A stretch of 7,062 nt of DNA from Burkholderia gladioli (GCA_009914575.1 WNEB01000076.1:1-7062), one strand, 5' to 3'. Counted from the stretch's first letter, positions 1 to 7,062 are shown. Program-made: numbers and translations. The notes: generated by a model from the sequence alone, not told the origin.

Positions 1-159
1 GGCGCGTCACATCGACTCGCAGGCGACCGAGGTCTCCGTTCGCGTCGGCGTCATCAACCGTATGGCGGACCTCGCTCGTCCGCAATCCGTTCGTATCGCC
101 TGAAATTATGCCCGTCGATGCTATTGCATCCTCACACTCGATTTATGCAACAACGCCCC
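1..159 (+). mobile_element. Right end of an IS5-like insertion sequence (left part outside window)
   Basis: A short open frame runs in from the left edge and stops at 101-103. About 50 bp later the minus strand reads GGGGCGTTGTTGCATAAATC (159 down to 140). A terminus containing GTTGTTGCATAAAT is typical of IS5-family elements in Burkholderia and other beta-proteobacteria; I recognise this from memory. The junction with host DNA is put at about 159/160, where TGA (160-162) could be a three-base TNA-type target. The other end and the partner duplication are outside the window, so the exact boundary is uncertain. The host sequence resumes about 35 bp before the 3' end of the regulator pseudogene. 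Confidence 0.6.
2..103 (+). CDS. C-terminal 33 residues of a probable IS5-family transposase (partial)
   Basis: The frame starting at base 2 is open from the window edge and ends at TGA 101-103. It encodes 33 residues that finish ...VINRMADLARPQSVRIA. The pattern of a basic, Val/Arg-rich strand followed by NRM and a Pro-Gln-Ser tail resembles the C-terminus of IS5-family DDE transposases as I remember them. The position, about 55 bp inside a recognisable IS5-like terminus, agrees with that reading. The catalytic domain would lie to the left, so nothing can be said about activity. The codons are mostly G/C-ending, consistent with real coding sequence. The alternative is the tail of an unrelated host gene, but the IS-like terminus immediately downstream makes that less likely. 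Confidence 0.5.
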   Translation, partial: ARHIDSQATEVSVRVGVINRMADLARPQSVRIA

Positions 160-194
160 TGAGCGGGCGCGGGCCGACGAACTTGGCCGATGCG

Positions 195-953
195 TCAGGC
201 CGATTGCCGCAAAAAGATCCGGATCACCGAATTGAGGTGGGTCAGCATCGCGCGGCGCGCGCCCTTCGCGTCGCGGGCCTCCAATGCGTCGAGGATCGCG
301 CGGTGCTCGACCTCGGAACGATGCGGCATGTCGCGCGGCGTGTAGAGCTTCTGCAGACGCTGGAACAGCAGATCGTAGCGATGCGCGAGCAGCTGCTTGA
401 TCATCATCGCGTAGGCATCGTTGCCGCTGGCCTCGGCGATGCGGATATGGAACAGCCGGTCGCCGGGGTGCGTGGTCGAGCCGCTGCGGTTGTCCTACTG
501 GTTGCGCAGGAACGCCTCGCGGATCGCCGTCAGTTGCGCGTCGGATGCATGCAGCGCGGCCAGTTCGGTCGCTTCCGGCTCGATCAGCTTGCGCGCCTGC
601 AACAGCGAGAACGGGGGAATTTCGGCGTCGAGATCGAATTCGATGCCGAGCTCCGGATCGACGTCGAGCACGTTCGAGCGCGCGTTGGCGCGGGCCGGCG
701 GCGCGTCGCCCGCGGGCTGCTCGCGCGGGCGCACCGACACGCCGTCCCCCACCCGCACCGACACCAGGCCGATCACTTCCAATGCGATCAGCGCCTCGCG
801 CACCGAGGTGCGCGACACGCCGAACTGCGCGGCCAGTTCGCGCTCGGGCGGCAGGTAGCTGCCGGGCGGAAAGCTGCCGGATTCGATCATCGCGCGAAGC
901 TGGTCGGCGATCTGCTGGTAGAGGCGGCGGTTCTGAATGGGTTGGATCGGCAT
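195..953 (-). pseudogene. GntR/FadR-family regulator of the fucose genes, interrupted by an in-frame amber codon
   Basis: The frame starts at ATG 953 and would end at TGA 195-197, giving 252 codons, a normal FadR-subfamily length. Codon 153 is TAG (495-497). The N-terminal part (residues about 8-75) is an intact winged helix: LYQQIADQLR, GSYLPPERELA, GVSRTSVREAL, then the wing VRVGDGVSV. The FCD effector domain begins near residue 115 (LLQARKLIEPEATELAAL) and is cut about 38 residues in. The frame resumes at once with an FCD sequence: GDRLFHIRIAEASGN, EHRAILDALEARD and RRAMLTHL. All three histidines that usually bind metal in FCD domains lie beyond the stop. The neighbour context makes it the likely local L-fucose/L-fuconate-responsive repressor. 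A 152-residue product could still carry DNA-binding helices but no complete sensor or dimer interface. A downstream ATG (405-407) could at most give 70 residues. The ribosome-binding site is poor: AAGG lies almost against the ATG. A sequencing error or amber suppression cannot be excluded. Confidence 0.85.
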
Positions 954-986
954 ACCTTCGCTGGCGGGACCCGTCGGGATCGAAAC

Positions 987-1025
987 GGCTCGCGACCGTT
1001 GCCGTTCAGACAACCGCCGCGAGCC
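987..1025 (-). promoter_or_regulatory. Inverted repeat in the leader of the regulator gene
   Basis: GGCTCGCG (987-994) and CGCGAGCC (1018-1025) are perfect 8-bp arms. They extend inward by four more pairs across one mismatch. The structure lies 34 bp upstream of the regulator ATG, inside the 207-bp gap after fucP. A TAGAAT hexamer on the minus strand (1034-1039) just upstream resembles a -10 box but has no good -35. It could be a leader hairpin, an autoregulatory site, or chance in GC-rich DNA. The rest of 954-1160 shows no gene that I can support. Confidence 0.25.
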
Positions 1026-1160
1026 AGATGCCGATTCTAATACGTCCGCGCGGCGCGACCGCCGCCGTTGCGACGCCGGGCGTGCACGACGCCGCTTGCC
1101 GGGCCGCGGCCAGCGACCCGCACGCAGCCTGACCACGCGCGCTCGCGCCGTGCCGCGCGC

Positions 1161-2408
1161 TCAGGCATCCACCACGCGGCTGCCGCGCCAGCCGTACCAC
1201 GCGACGATCGCGAAGCACACCAGCGGCAGCGCGTAGGCGATGCCGACGCCCGACGCATCGGCCAGCCGGCCCATCGCATACGGCATGATCGCGCCGCCGA
1301 CGATCGACATCACCTGATACGACGCGCCGCGCTTGGTGTGCAGCCCGAGATCCTTGACGCCGAGCGCGAAGATGGTCGGGAACATGATCGACATGAAGAA
1401 GAACACGCCGATCAGCGCCAGCACCGACACCACCGGAATGCCGGCCAGCACCACGACCGTCAGCACCACGTTGGCGAGCGCGTAGACGGTCAGCATCGCG
1501 GCGGGCGAGACCTTGCCCATCGCGACCGTGCTGACGAAGCGCCCGGCCATGAACAGCAGCAGCGCCACCGACAGCATGAACGAGGCGCGCTGGGCCGTCA
1601 GGTCCGGCCAGTGGACGATCGCGTAGTTGATGAAGAACGCGCCCACGCCCACCTGCGCCGCCACGTAGAAGAACTGCGCGACGATCCCGCCGACGAAGTG
1701 CGACCGCGACCAGATCGAATCGCCCGCCGCGCGCTGCGCCGGCGAGGCCGCGCGGCGGATGTCGGGCATCGGCGTGCGCGCGATCAGCAGCGCCAGCAGC
1801 ACCACCACGGCGGCGATCGCCACGTAGGTGATGCGCACCGAGCCGAGCCCCTCGCTGGCCGCCTCCGGCGCGGCCGACGCGCGGAAGAAGAACGCGCCGC
1901 CGATCAGCGGCCCGAGAAAGCTGCCGAGGCCGTTGAACGACTGCGACAGGTTGAGCCGCCGCTCGGCCGTCTCGGGCGTGCCGAGTTCGGTCACGTACGG
2001 ATTGGCGGCCGTTTCGAGGCAGCCGAGGCCCGAGGCGATCACGAACAGCGCGAACAGGAAGAACGGAAAGCTCGCCGCCGACGACGCCGGAATGAACAGC
2101 AGCGCGCCGATCGCGTAGAGCGCGAGGCCGAGCAGGATGCCGCGCTTGTATCCGAAGCGCTCCATCAGCATCGCGGCCGGAATCGCCATCACGAAGTACG
2201 CGCCGAAATACGCGCCCTGCAACAGGCCCGACTGCGCCTTGCTGACGTGCAGCACGTCCTGAAAGTGCTTGTTCAGCACGTCGAGCAAGCCGTACGACAG
2301 CCCCCACATGAAAAAGAGGCTGGTCACCAAAATGAACGCCGTGCGCCAGTCGCGCGAACGTTCGGTCGTGCCGGCCGGCGCAAGGCCGGCTCCCGATGCC
2401 TGTTGCAT
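1161..2408 (-). CDS. fucP: L-fucose:H+ symporter, MFS (FHS family)
   Basis: This 415-residue protein is an inner-membrane proton symporter that brings L-fucose into the cell. It has about 12 hydrophobic segments, starting at residues 23-42, 62-82, 89-107 and 113-130. The fingerprint GLGCLETAANPYV (about 127-139) is the signature of E. coli FucP and its relatives. The protonatable pair known to matter in FucP (Asp46 and Glu135 in E. coli) is present as D43 in LLDVLNKHF and E132 in CLETAAN. It is intact, with typical length for the family. The start at 2408 is set by AAGGAG (2418-2423 on the minus strand), about 9 bases before the ATG. It begins 63 bp after the mutarotase stop, so it is probably the last structural gene of the operon. 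D-arabinose or L-galactose, which FucP also carries, are possible extra substrates. Confidence 0.93.
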   Translation of the reverse strand: MQQASGAGLAPAGTTERSRDWRTAFILVTSLFFMWGLSYGLLDVLNKHFQDVLHVSKAQSGLLQGAYFGAYFVMAIPAAMLMERFGYKRGILLGLALYAIGALLFIPASSAASFPFFLFALFVIASGLGCLETAANPYVTELGTPETAERRLNLSQSFNGLGSFLGPLIGGAFFFRASAAPEAASEGLGSVRITYVAIAAVVVLLALLIARTPMPDIRRAASPAQRAAGDSIWSRSHFVGGIVAQFFYVAAQVGVGAFFINYAIVHWPDLTAQRASFMLSVALLLFMAGRFVSTVAMGKVSPAAMLTVYALANVVLTVVVLAGIPVVSVLALIGVFFFMSIMFPTIFALGVKDLGLHTKRGASYQVMSIVGGAIMPYAMGRLADASGVGIAYALPLVCFAIVAWYGWRGSRVVDA

Positions 2409-2445
2409 GATTCCTGTCTCCTTCCGTGTCAGTCTCGATGTGCTT

Positions 2446-3669
<1,224 letters not shown>

Positions 3670-4980
3670 TCAGGCTAGCGCGTCGACCGGATGGGCCTGC
3701 GCGCCGCGGAACCGGTAGCGTTCGAGCGATTCGGGCTTCATGGCGATCGAAAACCCGGGCGCGGTGGGCGGCAGATAGGCCGCGTCGCGAATCACGCACG
3801 GATCGACGAAATGCTCGTGCAGGTGATCAACGTATTCGATCACGCGCCCTTCGCGCGTACCGGCGATGCACACGTAATCGATCATCGACAGATGCTGCAC
3901 GTATTCGCAGAGCCCCGCCCCGCCCGCATGCGGGCACACCGGCAGGCCGTACTTGGCGGCCATCAGCATCACGGCCAGGATCTCGTTGACGCCGCCGAGC
4001 CGGCACGCGTCGATCTGCACCACGTCGATCGCGCCGCGCATGATGAACTGCTTGAACAGCACGCGATTCTGGCACATCTCGCCGGTCGCCACCTGCACGG
4101 GGCCGATCGCCTCGCGGATCTTGCGGTGGCCCTCGACGTCGTCGGGGCTGGTCGGCTCCTCGATGAACCACGGCTTCGCGAACGCCAGCTCGCGCACCCA
4201 GTCGATCGCCTCGCCCACTTCCCACACCTGGTTGGCGTCGATCATCAGCTTGCGATCCGGGCCGATCACCTCGCGCGCGATGATGCTCACGCGCCGAATG
4301 TCGTCCTCCAGGTTCGCGCCCGCCTTGAGCTTGACGTGATCTAAGCCGGCCTCCACCGCCTCGCGGCAGAGGCGGCGCAGCTTGTCGTCGCTGTAGCCGA
4401 GCCAGCCGGCCGAGGTCGTGTAGCACGGGTAGCCCTCGCGCCGCAGCGCCTCGATCCGCTCGGCCTTGCCGCTCGCCTGGCGTTCCAGCAACGCCAGCGC
4501 GTCCTGCCCGGTCAGGCAGTCGCCGAGGTAGCGGAAATCGATGCAGCACACCAGTTGCGCGGGCGTCATGTCGGCCACCAGCTGCCACAGCGGCTTGCCT
4601 TCGGCCTTGGCCCAGAGGTCCCACGCGGCGTTGACCACCGCGCCGGTGGCAAGGTGGATCGCGCCCTTGTCGGGGCCGATCCAGCGCAGCTGGCTGTCGG
4701 ACGTGACGTGCCGCCAGAAGCGGCCCATGTCCTCGCGGATCCAGTCGAGATCGAGGCCCACCACGAGGTGGCGCATGGCCTCGATCGCCGCGCAGCAGAT
4801 CTCGTTGCCGCGCCCGATCGTAAACGTCAGACCGTGGCCTTCGAGGCCGGGGCGATCGGTGTCGAGGATCACGTAGGCGGTCGAGTAATCGGGATCGGGA
4901 TTCATCGCATCGGAGCCGTCGAGCCGTTGCGAGGTCGGGAAACGCACGTCGAGGACACGCATCGAGCGAATGATCGTCAT
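3670..4980 (-). CDS. fucD: L-fuconate dehydratase (enolase superfamily)
   Basis: This 436-residue cytoplasmic Mg2+-dependent enzyme removes water from L-fuconate to give 2-keto-3-deoxy-L-fuconate (EC 4.2.1.68). It has an N-terminal capping domain (about 1-140) and a barrel domain. Every expected catalytic residue is present: the KxK pair K217/K219 in HVKLKAG; metal ligands D248 (MIDAN), E274 (WFIEEP) and E301 (ATGEMC); and the acid/base dyad D324 (QIDAC) and H351 (CPHAGG). The spacing matches the characterised Xanthomonas FucD almost residue for residue. Length is full. There is no clear Shine-Dalgarno sequence ahead of ATG 4980 (the minus strand reads ACAACCGACC), unlike the strong sites of its neighbours. 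An internal start at M26 lies inside the conserved capping domain and is unlikely. One TTA leucine codon (L213) is unusual in DNA this GC-rich. It is the first gene after the control region and 45 bp ahead of the dehydrogenase. Confidence 0.94.
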   Translation of the reverse strand: MTIIRSMRVLDVRFPTSQRLDGSDAMNPDPDYSTAYVILDTDRPGLEGHGLTFTIGRGNEICCAAIEAMRHLVVGLDLDWIREDMGRFWRHVTSDSQLRWIGPDKGAIHLATGAVVNAAWDLWAKAEGKPLWQLVADMTPAQLVCCIDFRYLGDCLTGQDALALLERQASGKAERIEALRREGYPCYTTSAGWLGYSDDKLRRLCREAVEAGLDHVKLKAGANLEDDIRRVSIIAREVIGPDRKLMIDANQVWEVGEAIDWVRELAFAKPWFIEEPTSPDDVEGHRKIREAIGPVQVATGEMCQNRVLFKQFIMRGAIDVVQIDACRLGGVNEILAVMLMAAKYGLPVCPHAGGAGLCEYVQHLSMIDYVCIAGTREGRVIEYVDHLHEHFVDPCVIRDAAYLPPTAPGFSIAMKPESLERYRFRGAQAHPVDALA

Positions 4981-5031
4981 GGTCGGTTGTCGTATTTCGT
5001 GTTGCGTACTGCCGGTTTCGAGAGGGAGAAC

Positions 5032-5059
5032 GGCGCGGCCCGCATGTCGGGGCCGCGCC
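5032..5059. other. Perfect 10-bp stem-loop in the leader of the dehydratase gene
   Basis: GGCGCGGCCC (5032-5041) pairs perfectly with GGGCCGCGCC (5050-5059) around an 8-base loop. On the plus strand it is followed by TTATTGGTTT, so it could resemble a terminator in that direction, but no plus-strand gene ends here. In the direction of the fuc transcript it lies in the leader, between the operator and the ATG, and has no U-run after it. It could be a leader structure affecting fucD expression or a block to antisense transcription. Confidence 0.45.
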
Positions 5060-5061
5060 TT

Positions 5062-5087
5062 ATTGGTTTAATGGTCCAACCAATTGG
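5062..5087 (-). promoter_or_regulatory. Probable FadR-type operator of the fucose operon
   Basis: The core TGGTCCAACCA (5072-5082) fits TGGT-N3-ACCA, the form bound by FadR-subfamily GntR regulators such as PdhR and LldR. It is nested in larger symmetry: ATTGGTT (5062-5068) mirrors AACCAAT (5078-5084), and CCAATTGG (5080-5087) is itself a palindrome. It lies about 82-107 bp before the dehydratase start, in the only AT-rich stretch of that region. The natural ligand is the regulator encoded at 195-953. Binding is inferred, not shown. The right arm is duplicated at 5351-5358 by the adjacent insertion. Confidence 0.55.
5078..5085. repeat. Left copy of the 8-bp target-site duplication (AACCAATT)
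   Basis: AACCAATT directly precedes the terminal repeat of the small element at 5086-5350 and is repeated directly after it. The match extends to nine bases if the preceding C is counted. It is also the right arm of the operator. Confidence 0.7.
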
Positions 5088-5350
5088 CTCTCTTGAAATT
5101 TGAGTGGGTGAAAAGGGCCGCCGGGGTACGAAAACCTACGTCGCAAAACGGTATCTTCCCGCCCCTAGCCCCGCCCCAAGGCGGGGAAGTCCTCGCCGCC
5201 GGACGGGCTCGGGGGCCAGGCGGCGCAAGGCTTTGCATGGCCCGAGCCCTCAAGCGTACTCGTAGATTTCTCCGCATCAAGGGTTCGCTGCGCCGGGCTT
5301 CGCCCGCCCTTGACCCGGAAAAATCCGCCCACTCGAAATTCAAGAGAGGC
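5086..5350. mobile_element. 265-bp MITE-like non-autonomous element
   Basis: The two ends are inverted repeats: 5086-5108 and the complement of 5328-5350 match at 20 of 23 positions, both opening G(G/C)CTCTCTTGAA and closing GAGTGGG. Identical 8-bp AACCAATT repeats flank it. No gene-like frame is contained within it. Because the ends are mirrored, both strands give similar spurious peptides at their termini. The interior is rich in secondary structure: CCCCGCC/GGCGGGG around a 4-base loop (5169-5186), GGGCTCGGG/CCCGAGCCC (5205-5249), TCAAGGG/CCCTTGA (5277-5313) and, nested in it, CGGGC/GCCCG (5294-5306). Ends beginning GGCTCT with an 8-bp duplication recall ISL3-family elements; IS256-family elements also make 8-9 bp duplications. 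Which transposase moves it is unknown. Confidence 0.7.
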
Positions 5351-5358
5351 AACCAATT
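5351..5358. repeat. Right copy of the 8-bp target-site duplication (AACCAATT)
   Basis: This repeats 5078-5085 exactly on the far side of the 265-bp element. It leaves an isolated operator half-arm next to the predicted transcription start. Confidence 0.7.
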
Positions 5359-5366
5359 TGATGGCC

Positions 5367-5395
5367 ATCATACGTCGGTTGCCGGGCCGCGTCAC
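5367..5395 (-). promoter_or_regulatory. Predicted sigma70-type promoter for the dehydratase-symporter operon
   Basis: On the minus strand GTGACG (5390-5395) and TATGAT (5367-5372) are separated by 17 bp. They match the consensus hexamers at 4/6 and 5/6. Transcription would start near 5360, just before the right copy of the duplication, and the message would run through the 265-bp element before reaching the operator and the dehydratase. The -10 overlaps a perfect 12-bp palindrome TGATGGCCATCA (5359-5370), a possible site for another regulator. The rest of the gap up to the lactonase stop (5396-5473) shows no terminator with a U-run, so read-through from the lactonase is also possible. Confidence 0.45.
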
Positions 5396-5473
5396 CCCGT
5401 CCGGGCTGCGGGTTTTCCCTCGGCGGGCCGTGCGGCGCGGGTTGCGGCGGCCAGGGGCTTCAGTCGCCCGGGT

Positions 5474-6334
5474 TCAGTCGATGCCGTAAAAGCGTTGCGC
5501 GGTGCCGCCGAAGATCGCGTCGAGCGCGGCCTCGCCGAACAGACGCGCGCAATGGCGGCGGCAGGTGTCGAACCAGTCCTCGTAGCCGCCGTGCGCCGAG
5601 GCGAGCTTCAGCACCGGCCAGTCGCTGCCCCACATCAGGCGCTCGGGGCCGAACAGCGCGGCGGTCGCATCGATGAACCTGCCGATCTGCTGCGCGCCGG
5701 TGTGCGCGTCGGCCTCGGTCCACACGCCGGAGAGCTTGCAGAACACGTTCGGCAGGCGCGCGAGCCGCGCCATCGCGTCGTGCCACGCGGTCAGTTCGCC
5801 GCGCGCGACCGGCGGCTTGGCCAGATGGTCGATCACGATCGGCAGCGCGCGATGGCGGCTCGCGAACGCATGCAGCGCGTCGAGCTGCGCGGGCGTGACG
5901 AGCGCGTCGAAACGCAGGTCGTGCGCGCGCATCGCGGCCACGGCGGGCGCGAGCGCCTCGTCGTCGATCCAGCGGTCGTCGAGCGCCTGCAGCATCGGAC
6001 GCAGCCCGCGCAGCTTCGGCTCGGCGGCGAACGCGGCGAACGCGGCGAACGCGGCGATGCGGGCCGGCGCGTCGGCCGCCTTCATGTCGACCCGACCGAC
6101 CACCGCCTTCACGCTCGGCGTGATGCGCGCGAGCGCGAGCAGATCGCGCGTGTCGTCGAGCGTCGGCAGCGATTGCACGAGCACGGTGCCGTCCACCTGC
6201 GTCGCGCGCAGATGCGGCGCGAGATCGGCCGGCCCGAAATCGCGATGGATCGGCGCGAGGCTCGGCGGCGGCCACGCGCCTTCGCGCGCGGCGATTCGCC
6301 AGTAGTGCTGATGGGCGTCGAGACGCAGGGGCAT
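5474..6334 (-). CDS. L-fucono-1,5-lactonase, amidohydrolase superfamily (COG3618)
   Basis: This 286-residue cytoplasmic enzyme hydrolyses L-fucono-1,5-lactone from the dehydrogenase to L-fuconate for the dehydratase. It has the amidohydrolase/PDC-lactonase landmarks: H8 and H10 in DAHQHYW at the end of strand 1, H170 in VIDHLAKP and D238 in WGSDWPV. K200 in FCKLSG is also conserved in the group. Length is typical. The substrate is taken from context and from the characterised B. multivorans cog3618 fuconolactonase; related sugar lactones are possible. The start at 6334 is supported by GAGGAA about 9 bases upstream. It is first in transcription order and separated from the dehydratase by 493 bp. 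That gap was about 220 bp before the insertion at 5086-5350. No convincing promoter was found ahead of it. A repeated Ala-Ala-Phe run near residues 94-104 comes from a 9-bp tandem repeat. Confidence 0.88.
   Translation of the reverse strand: MPLRLDAHQHYWRIAAREGAWPPPSLAPIHRDFGPADLAPHLRATQVDGTVLVQSLPTLDDTRDLLALARITPSVKAVVGRVDMKAADAPARIAAFAAFAAFAAEPKLRGLRPMLQALDDRWIDDEALAPAVAAMRAHDLRFDALVTPAQLDALHAFASRHRALPIVIDHLAKPPVARGELTAWHDAMARLARLPNVFCKLSGVWTEADAHTGAQQIGRFIDATAALFGPERLMWGSDWPVLKLASAHGGYEDWFDTCRRHCARLFGEAALDAIFGGTAQRFYGID
6024..6057. repeat. 9-bp tandem repeat inside the lactonase gene
   Basis: GCGGCGAAC occurs three times in full (6024-6032, 6033-6041, 6042-6050) plus seven bases of a fourth copy. 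In the protein this is the helical AAFAAFAAFAA run around residues 94-104. The unit is a multiple of three, so gain or loss of copies would keep the frame. Confidence 0.9.
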
Positions 6335-6514
6335 CGATCGCGTTCCTCATGAGTGATGGGGTGAAGCCGGTATGGCGAGATGGCGGGCCTTCGCGCCTAT
6401 CGAGCTATTGTCGAATCTGGTGTACGGCGGTCGCGACGGGAATTTGAAAAGGCGGTGGCGGTTTAGCTGAGAATGTTGCTTGTCATGAGCACAACCAGCG
6501 AACCCTGAGTGATC
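6335..6514. other. Upstream region of the lactonase; no gene seen
   Basis: This is the stretch between the lactonase start and the inferred end of the IS256-type element. It holds the lactonase ribosome-binding site near its left end, but no convincing -35/-10 pair on the minus strand and no second copy of the TGGT-N3-ACCA operator. The part from about 6400 on is less GC-rich than the genes. The original upstream sequence may have been displaced by the insertion. Confidence 0.5.
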
Positions 6515-7062
6515 GGCGGTGTCCCATTCGTAGTTGAAGGTTGGGACGGCGGGGTTTCATAGATTAGGCAGACTCCCGATCATGGTCAACGCGTTTTTCT
6601 AGTGATCGATGCAGGGCGACGGCGAGGATCCAGAGGTCGTTGGCACCACCGAGCTTGCGGAAGCGCTTCTCCGCTTCCAGGAAACCGGTGGCCGCCCAGC
6701 GCATCGCCATGTCGGCGTCGCGATAGCGATGGACCCGGCCACTCACGCGGCGCACCGCACCGTTCGGATTCTCGATCAGGTTCGTCGTCGCCAGACTGCG
6801 GATCAGACTCGGCGTCAGGTCCATGCGGTTCACCGTGAACGTCTCCTCCAGCCCTTCAAGCAACGACGCCGCGGCGTCCGGATGATCAGCCTTCAGCCAT
6901 GCTGCCTGCGTCTTCAGCCGGGCGATGCCGTCATTGGCCGGCAGCTTGTACGCCGCGCGCATGACAGCCGCGACCTGCGCTCGCGTCTGCTTCGGCAACC
7001 GTTCGGTCACGTTGCGAATCTTGTGGGTCCGGCAGCGCTGAACGTGGGCGCGCTCACCGAAC
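6515..7062 (-). mobile_element. 3' end of an IS256/Mutator-family insertion sequence (continues past the right edge)
   Basis: It contains the C-terminal part of a Mutator-type transposase. Outside the transposase stop, the minus strand reads TTCAACTACGAATGGGACAC (6537-6518), which I recognise as the style of terminus carried by this IS256 subgroup. The outer boundary is put at about 6515, within about 10 bp either way. The other end lies outside the window, so neither the matching repeat nor a duplication could be checked. Confidence 0.65.
6564..7062 (-). CDS. IS256/Mutator-family transposase, C-terminal part (partial at window edge)
   Basis: The frame is open from the right edge to TAA 6564-6566, giving about 165 residues. 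It begins ...HVQRCRTHKIRNVTERLP, the well-known Mutator/IS256 stretch, and continues to TTNLIENPNGAVRRVSGR, which holds the last catalytic acid of the DDE triad (the E of LIEN, codon 6771-6773). After it come MRWAATGFLEAEKRFRKL and the usual C-terminal helix. The two catalytic aspartates would lie beyond the edge. A GTG at 7010 is an internal codon, not a start. Nothing inside the visible part is broken, so the element could be complete and active. It points in the same direction as the fucose genes, with its 3' end 230 bp from the lactonase start. Confidence 0.9.
   Translation of the reverse strand, partial: FGERAHVQRCRTHKIRNVTERLPKQTRAQVAAVMRAAYKLPANDGIARLKTQAAWLKADHPDAAASLLEGLEETFTVNRMDLTPSLIRSLATTNLIENPNGAVRRVSGRVHRYRDADMAMRWAATGFLEAEKRFRKLGGANDLWILAVALHRSLEKRVDHDRESA

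Noticed and set aside
154..169. Hairpin CGCCC-CTGAGC-GGGCG as a terminator after the regulator
   Set aside because: It has only a 5-bp stem and no U-run in either direction, and it spans the inferred IS junction.
4341..4346. TTA leucine codon in the dehydratase as a regulatory rare codon
   Set aside because: A single codon, with no evidence in Burkholderia for TTA-based control of the kind known in Streptomyces.
5068..5352. A 94-codon minus-strand frame inside the MITE-like element, similar at its N-terminus to the plus-strand frame
   Set aside because: The similarity comes from the inverted terminal repeats. Composition is low-complexity Arg/Ala/Pro and there is no ribosome-binding site.
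6024..6057. CRISPR-like array
   Set aside because: The units are 9 bp with no spacers and are in frame within a gene; this is a simple tandem repeat.
5084..6352. A 422-codon plus-strand open frame over the small element and the lactonase
   Set aside because: It runs antisense to the lactonase, shows no domain, and has a start inside the element's terminal repeat.

Overview
The window is GC-rich DNA (roughly two thirds G+C by eye). Gene content, codon use and insertion-sequence types point to Burkholderia or a close relative; the species cannot be told from the sequence. It carries a non-phosphorylating L-fucose catabolic cluster, with every gene on the minus strand, lying between two insertion sequences that are both cut by the window edges.

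Layout from left to right. Bases 1-159 are the right end of an IS5-like element, including the tail of its transposase. Bases 195-953 are a GntR/FadR-family regulator broken by an in-frame amber codon. Next come an L-fucose:H+ symporter (fucP, 1161-2408), a RhaM-type sugar mutarotase (2472-2810), an SDR L-fucose dehydrogenase (2849-3624) whose last residues are lost to a one-base deletion, and L-fuconate dehydratase (3670-4980). A 493-bp control region follows (4981-5473). Then come an amidohydrolase-superfamily L-fuconolactonase (5474-6334) and the 3' end of an IS256/Mutator-family element (about 6515-7062). Read in transcription order, the cluster is lactonase, control region, dehydratase, dehydrogenase, mutarotase, symporter, regulator.

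Together the genes import L-fucose, equilibrate its anomers, oxidise it to L-fuconolactone, hydrolyse that to L-fuconate and dehydrate it to 2-keto-3-deoxy-L-fuconate. The enzymes that take this on to pyruvate plus lactate or lactaldehyde are not in the window.

The most striking feature is in the control region. A 265-bp element with imperfect 23-bp terminal inverted repeats (20/23) sits between 8-bp direct repeats (AACCAATT). The duplicated target is one arm of a FadR-type operator. Removing the element and one repeat restores a compact arrangement in which a sigma70-like promoter (5367-5395) is followed directly by the operator. The insertion therefore seems to have separated promoter from operator by about 270 bp. 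Together with the amber codon in the regulator and the frameshift in the dehydrogenase, this suggests a locus that is decaying or has been rewired.
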